A stretch of DNA of 10,119 nucleotides from Bacillota bacterium (GTDB taxonomy: Bacteria; Bacillota; Clostridia; Christensenellales; CAG-138). A model generated the notes under the pieces. That model worked only from the letters and a program-made list of their open reading frames with translations. It was not told the origin of the DNA and made no database searches. Where the stretch lies: positions 1 to 10,119 of the forward strand of contig JAEWYV010000037.1 of assembly GCA_023458615.1 (NCBI GenBank). Direction: 5' to 3'. This document shows positions 7,641 to 10,119 of the stretch, piece by piece. The position numbers and the translations under genes are program-made. The stretch's first letter is position 1. Every line of letters starts with the position of its first letter.

Positions 7641-7665
7641 CCAAGTCGCTCCAACTATTTTTTTG

Positions 7666-8610
7666 TTATTGCACGTCTGCCCAGCTGGTGGTTTCGCCAA
7701 CGTAGATCTGGCGGACCTGCTCGGCGGTAAGGCCGGTGATCGGATTCGCGAGATTGACGATGACTGCGAGGCCATCCGTCGCGATGACGGTTGCTGCTAC
7801 GCCTTCGGCGGTTTCGCTATCCTTGAGTTCGCGGGATGCCATGCCGATGTCGCAGGTTCCGTCGATTGCCATCTGGACGCCGGTGCTGGAGTCGCTCATC
7901 TGGATTTCGATTTCAGCATTGGGGTTGAGGGCGACATAGGCTTCTTTGAGCTTCTCCATGACCGGGGTGACGGAGGAGCTGCCTGCCACGACGACCTTGC
8001 CTGCTACGCTGCTGCCGGAAAACGCGGGGGCGTTATCCAGCGGGATGTAGTGGTTGTCCGCAACCACGGCCTGACCTTCTGCACTTAGGATGAAGTCGAT
8101 GAACGCCTTGGCGGCTTCGGAGACTTCGGCTTTGGTAACGATGTTGAACGGACGGGAGATCTTATAGGTGCCGGACTTCACGTTGTCCACCGTTGCGTCT
8201 GCGCCATCGATCTGGAGTGCTTTCACGGTGTCGTTCAGGGAACCGAGGGAGATGTAGCCGATGGCGGCATCGTTGCCCGCAACGGTCTGGAGCACGACGG
8301 AGGTGCTGTTGACGATTTCGGCATCCAGGGTGGTGTAATCAACCTTGTTGCCGTCCGCGTCCTTCTGCTGTACGCCGAAGAGTTCGATGAAGGCGCCGCG
8401 AGTGCCGCTGCCATCCTCACGGGAGACGACGACGATGTCCTTATCAAAGGCGGCAGGGGCGGGGGCTTCGGTGGCTTCTGCTGCGGGGGCCTCGGTGGCT
8501 GCCGCGGCGGGGGCTTCGGTCGCCTCAACGGCGGCGGGGGTGCTGGCGCAGGCGGCAAGGCCTACGACCATCGTCAGGGCGATAAACATCGCGGTAATTT
8601 TCTTGATCAT
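7666..8610 (-). CDS. pstS: Phosphate-binding lipoprotein PstS with circularly permuted domain order
   Basis: This 314-residue protein starts with a lipoprotein signal peptide, MIKKITAMFIALTMVVGLAA, and lipobox Cys21 (LAAC). A low-complexity linker with three ATEAP units covers about 28-54. Phosphate-binding segments are present but in swapped order: SREDGSGTRGAF (63-74) and the GYISLGSLNDTVKALQIDG region (118-136) come first, then AGSSSVTPVMEK (209-220), SDSSTG (239-244) and CDIGMASRELK (253-263). In ordinary PstS the AGSSSVTP and ASREL half comes first and the SREDGSGTR half follows. The protein stops at SWADVQ, which is where an ordinary PstS would continue into its SREDGSGTR half. It should bind phosphate outside the membrane and pass it to PstC/PstA. 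The ATG at 8610 follows GGAG by 8 bases; a frame from 8640 would push the signal peptide inward and is unlikely. Confidence 0.95.
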   Translation of the reverse strand: MIKKITAMFIALTMVVGLAACASTPAAVEATEAPAAAATEAPAAEATEAPAPAAFDKDIVVVSREDGSGTRGAFIELFGVQQKDADGNKVDYTTLDAEIVNSTSVVLQTVAGNDAAIGYISLGSLNDTVKALQIDGADATVDNVKSGTYKISRPFNIVTKAEVSEAAKAFIDFILSAEGQAVVADNHYIPLDNAPAFSGSSVAGKVVVAGSSSVTPVMEKLKEAYVALNPNAEIEIQMSDSSTGVQMAIDGTCDIGMASRELKDSETAEGVAATVIATDGLAVIVNLANPITGLTAEQVRQIYVGETTSWADVQ

Positions 8611-8683
8611 TAACGTTTCTCCTTTTTTGTTCTTTCTCATGGGCTAAGCATAAACGAGCTATGTTTGATCAAAATACCGAGAA

Positions 8684-8700
8684 TGTCAAATCGATGTAAA
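8684..8700 (-). promoter_or_regulatory. Candidate PHO box upstream of pstS
   Basis: On the minus strand TTTACA (8700-8695) and TTGACA (8689-8684) form direct repeats exactly 11 bases apart, like the TT[ATC]ACA hexamers bound by Bacillus PhoP. Weaker hexamers fall on the same 11-base register upstream: ATTGGT (8711-8706) and TTGATG (8722-8717). The site is about 75 bases before the pstS ATG. The core promoter is uncertain: TATTTT (8676-8671) lies 18 bases after TTTACA and is the best -10 I can find. Autoregulation of pst by PhoB is well established in other bacteria; here it is inferred. Confidence 0.45.
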
Positions 8701-8785
8701 ATCGTACCAATCGTCACATCAACTCCTGACAATCTTGAAAAATACTTGACAAATGGTAGTATCTGAAGTTGAAAAGCCGCGAAAC

Positions 8786-8814
8786 TTGCAATAAAAGATA
8801 CTTTCCGTTATAAT
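8786..8814 (+). promoter_or_regulatory. Sigma-A-type promoter of queA-tgt
   Basis: TTGCAA (8786-8791), five of six to the -35 consensus, is followed after 17 bases by a perfect TATAAT (8809-8814). Transcription would begin near 8821, giving a leader of about 58 bases before queA. It diverges from the pstS control region, so the 268 bases between the two genes serve both operons. Confidence 0.85.
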
Positions 8815-8824
8815 ACTTCGGTCG

Positions 8825-8856
8825 GCGCGCCCCGATATTCGGGCAGATTTGCGCGC
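8825..8856 (+). other. Predicted hairpin in the queA leader RNA
   Basis: GCGCGC at 8825-8830 can pair with GCGCGC at 8851-8856. Inside, CCCGA (8831-8835) pairs with TCGGG (8839-8843) around a 3-base loop, leaving a 7-base bulge on the 3' side. The structure ends 6 bases before the queA Shine-Dalgarno (AAGGA, 8863-8867). No T-run follows, so it is not a terminator, and I see no match to a known preQ1 riboswitch. Confidence 0.45.
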
Positions 8857-8878
8857 TCTAACAAGGATAGAACAACAG

Positions 8879-9904
8879 ATGCATACCAGCGACTTTACAT
8901 ACGATCTGCCCAAGGAACTCATCGCTCAAACGCCGATTGCGGATCGCTCCGCCTCGCGTTTGCTCGTTTACGACCGCGCAACACGCAGCATAGAAGACTG
9001 CGTATTCTCCGATATTACGCGGTTTATTCAACCAAACGATATTCTGGTACGCAACAACACCCGCGTATTGCCCGCAAGGCTTTATGCAACGCGGCCGGAC
9101 ACGGGCGGAAACATGGAGTTTCTTCTATTAAAGAGAACGGGTGAAAAAACCTGGGAGTGCCTGGCCCGACCTGCGCGCAGGGCGGTGATCGGCAGGGAAT
9201 ATCGCGTCAATGAGGAGCTTGGCGTCCGCGTACTCGGAGATACCGAGGCAGACGGCGGAAAGACAATTGAGTTGCTCTACGATGGTATCTTTGAAGAGGT
9301 GCTTGACCGGGCTGGTCAAATGCCGCTGCCACCCTACATTACCGAGCGGCTGGAGGACAAGACCCGCTATCAAACGGTCTATGCCGAAATCAATGGTTCT
9401 GCGGCTGCCCCTACGGCAGGGTTGCATTTCACAAAAGAGTTGTTAGAAAAAATCCATGCGCAAGGGACAGAAATTGCAGACGTATTACTGCATGTGGGGC
9501 TCGGAACCTTCCGCCCTGTCGCAGAGGAGAATATCGAAGACCATGTGATGCACAAGGAGTATTACGAGGTTTCGAATGCGGCGGCGGATCGTATCAATGC
9601 CGCAAGAATGAGGGGCGGTCGGGTCTTTGCCGTTGGAACCACAAGCTGCCGCTCGCTGGAGAGCGTTGCCGATGAGAAGGGCGTGATCCATGCCGGAAGT
9701 GATTGGACGGGGATCTATATCACCCCCGGATACCGGTTTAAGGCAATTGACGCACTGATCACCAACTTTCATTTGCCGGAGTCCACACTGCTCATGCTCA
9801 TCTCGGCGTTTATGGGTCGAGAAGAGGCGCTGCGCTGCTATGAGCACGCGATTCAGGAACGCTATCGGTTTTTCAGCTTTGGCGATGCGATGCTAATATT
9901 ATAA
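8879..9904 (+). CDS. queA: S-adenosylmethionine:tRNA ribosyltransferase-isomerase QueA
   Basis: This 341-residue protein has the family's usual length and its conserved blocks: YDLPKELIAQTP (8-19), NDILVRNNTRVLPARL (53-68), CLARPARR (94-101), GQMPLPPYI (146-154), the strongly conserved YAEINGSAAAPTAGLHFT (168-185), HVGLGTFRPV (205-214), VGTTSCRSLES (252-262) and ITNFHLPESTLLMLISAFMG (294-313). QueA transfers and isomerises the ribose of SAM onto preQ1 at position 34 of tRNAs with GUN anticodons, giving epoxyqueuosine. I chose the ATG at 8879, preceded by AAGGA at 8863-8867; a TTG at 8849 would lengthen the protein by 10 residues encoded over the leader hairpin and is unlikely. The next gene is tgt, the enzyme acting just before it, 34 bases downstream. 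Confidence 0.98.
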   Translation: MHTSDFTYDLPKELIAQTPIADRSASRLLVYDRATRSIEDCVFSDITRFIQPNDILVRNNTRVLPARLYATRPDTGGNMEFLLLKRTGEKTWECLARPARRAVIGREYRVNEELGVRVLGDTEADGGKTIELLYDGIFEEVLDRAGQMPLPPYITERLEDKTRYQTVYAEINGSAAAPTAGLHFTKELLEKIHAQGTEIADVLLHVGLGTFRPVAEENIEDHVMHKEYYEVSNAAADRINAARMRGGRVFAVGTTSCRSLESVADEKGVIHAGSDWTGIYITPGYRFKAIDALITNFHLPESTLLMLISAFMGREEALRCYEHAIQERYRFFSFGDAMLIL

Positions 9905-9938
9905 TAATATTATATAGAAAATACAGGTGATACGCCAT

Positions 9939-10119
9939 ATGGCAAGCCCTTTTACATTTGAACTCAAGCACATCTGCAAGCAGACCGGCGCACGCCACGG
10001 CGTGCTGCATACGCCACATGGAGACATTGAAACACCGATCTTCATGCCTGTTGGTACGCAGGCAACGGTAAAGGCAATGACTCCGCGCGATCTATTGGAT
10101 GTGAATGCCAATATCATCC
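9939..10119 (+). CDS. tgt: Queuine tRNA-ribosyltransferase (tRNA-guanine transglycosylase), 3' end outside window
   Basis: Only the first 60 codons are present; the family is usually about 370-380 residues. The N-terminal signature is clear: FELKHICKQTGARHGVLHTP (7-26) and TPIFMPVGTQATVKAMTP (32-49). The catalytic aspartates and zinc site lie beyond the edge. In bacteria Tgt exchanges guanine 34 for preQ1, giving the substrate of QueA. The ATG at 9939 follows AGGTGA by 8 bases. The 34-base gap after queA is AT-rich and shows no promoter or terminator, so the two genes should be co-transcribed. Confidence 0.96.
   Translation, partial: MASPFTFELKHICKQTGARHGVLHTPHGDIETPIFMPVGTQATVKAMTPRDLLDVNANII

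Noticed and set aside
8664..8673. TTTGATCAAA palindrome upstream of pstS as an operator
   Set aside because: A 10-bp palindrome of low complexity can occur by chance, and there is no second copy or matching regulator in the window.
8746..8751. Second plus-strand -35 (TTGACA) for queA
   Set aside because: No acceptable -10 lies 15-19 bases downstream; the TTGCAA/TATAAT pair at 8786-8814 is clearly better.
8836..8844. ATTCGGGCA in the queA leader, shared with the pstA-pstB repeats
   Set aside because: The match is only nine bases and is explained by the leader hairpin. The surrounding frame has no start site and ends at once, so it is probably chance.
8863..8878. preQ1 riboswitch before queA
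   Set aside because: I cannot find the C-rich loop and A-rich tail pseudoknot of class I, and the leader is too short for class II. Only an ordinary hairpin and Shine-Dalgarno are visible.

Overview
The window looks like chromosomal DNA from a Gram-positive, moderately GC-rich member of the Clostridia. The clues are sigma-A-type promoters, purine-rich Shine-Dalgarno sites before most genes, a lipobox phosphate-binding protein, a KamA-type radical SAM aminomutase and a queA-tgt pair. I cannot name a species.

Layout. (1) Positions 1-1737, minus strand: an ATP-grasp ligase of the D-Ala-D-Ala ligase superfamily, followed 19 bases later by the 5' part of a lysine/glutamate 2,3-aminomutase gene that runs off the window. 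A good promoter (1793-1821) serves the pair. (2) Positions 1971-8610, minus strand: one phosphate-starvation operon in the order pstS-pstC-pstA-[small ORF]-pstB-phoU-phoB-phoR, closed by a rho-independent terminator (1927-1953). Several junctions are translationally coupled (ATGA or TAATG overlaps). (3) From 8786, plus strand: a sigma-A promoter, queA and the start of tgt, for queuosine modification of tRNA.

How the genes work together. PstS captures phosphate outside the membrane, PstC/PstA form the channel, and PstB supplies ATP hydrolysis. PhoU is expected to relay transporter state to the kinase PhoR, which phosphorylates PhoB; PhoB probably feeds back on the operon through hexamers upstream of pstS (8684-8700).

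Two things stand out. Between pstA and pstB, where the sequence first looks like a stretch of imperfect direct repeats, there is an unbroken 48-codon reading frame (5770-5916, minus). It has its own Shine-Dalgarno, three in-frame FGQNA repeats, and a stop that overlaps the pstB start; I recognise no family for it. Second, PstS appears circularly permuted: the half with the SREDGSGTR phosphate-binding loop, normally in the middle/C-terminal part, comes first, and the half with the AGSSSVTP loop, normally N-terminal, comes last. A third point is the pairing of the aminomutase with a ligase that lacks several hallmarks of true Ddl, which suggests a beta-amino-acid product rather than cell-wall synthesis.
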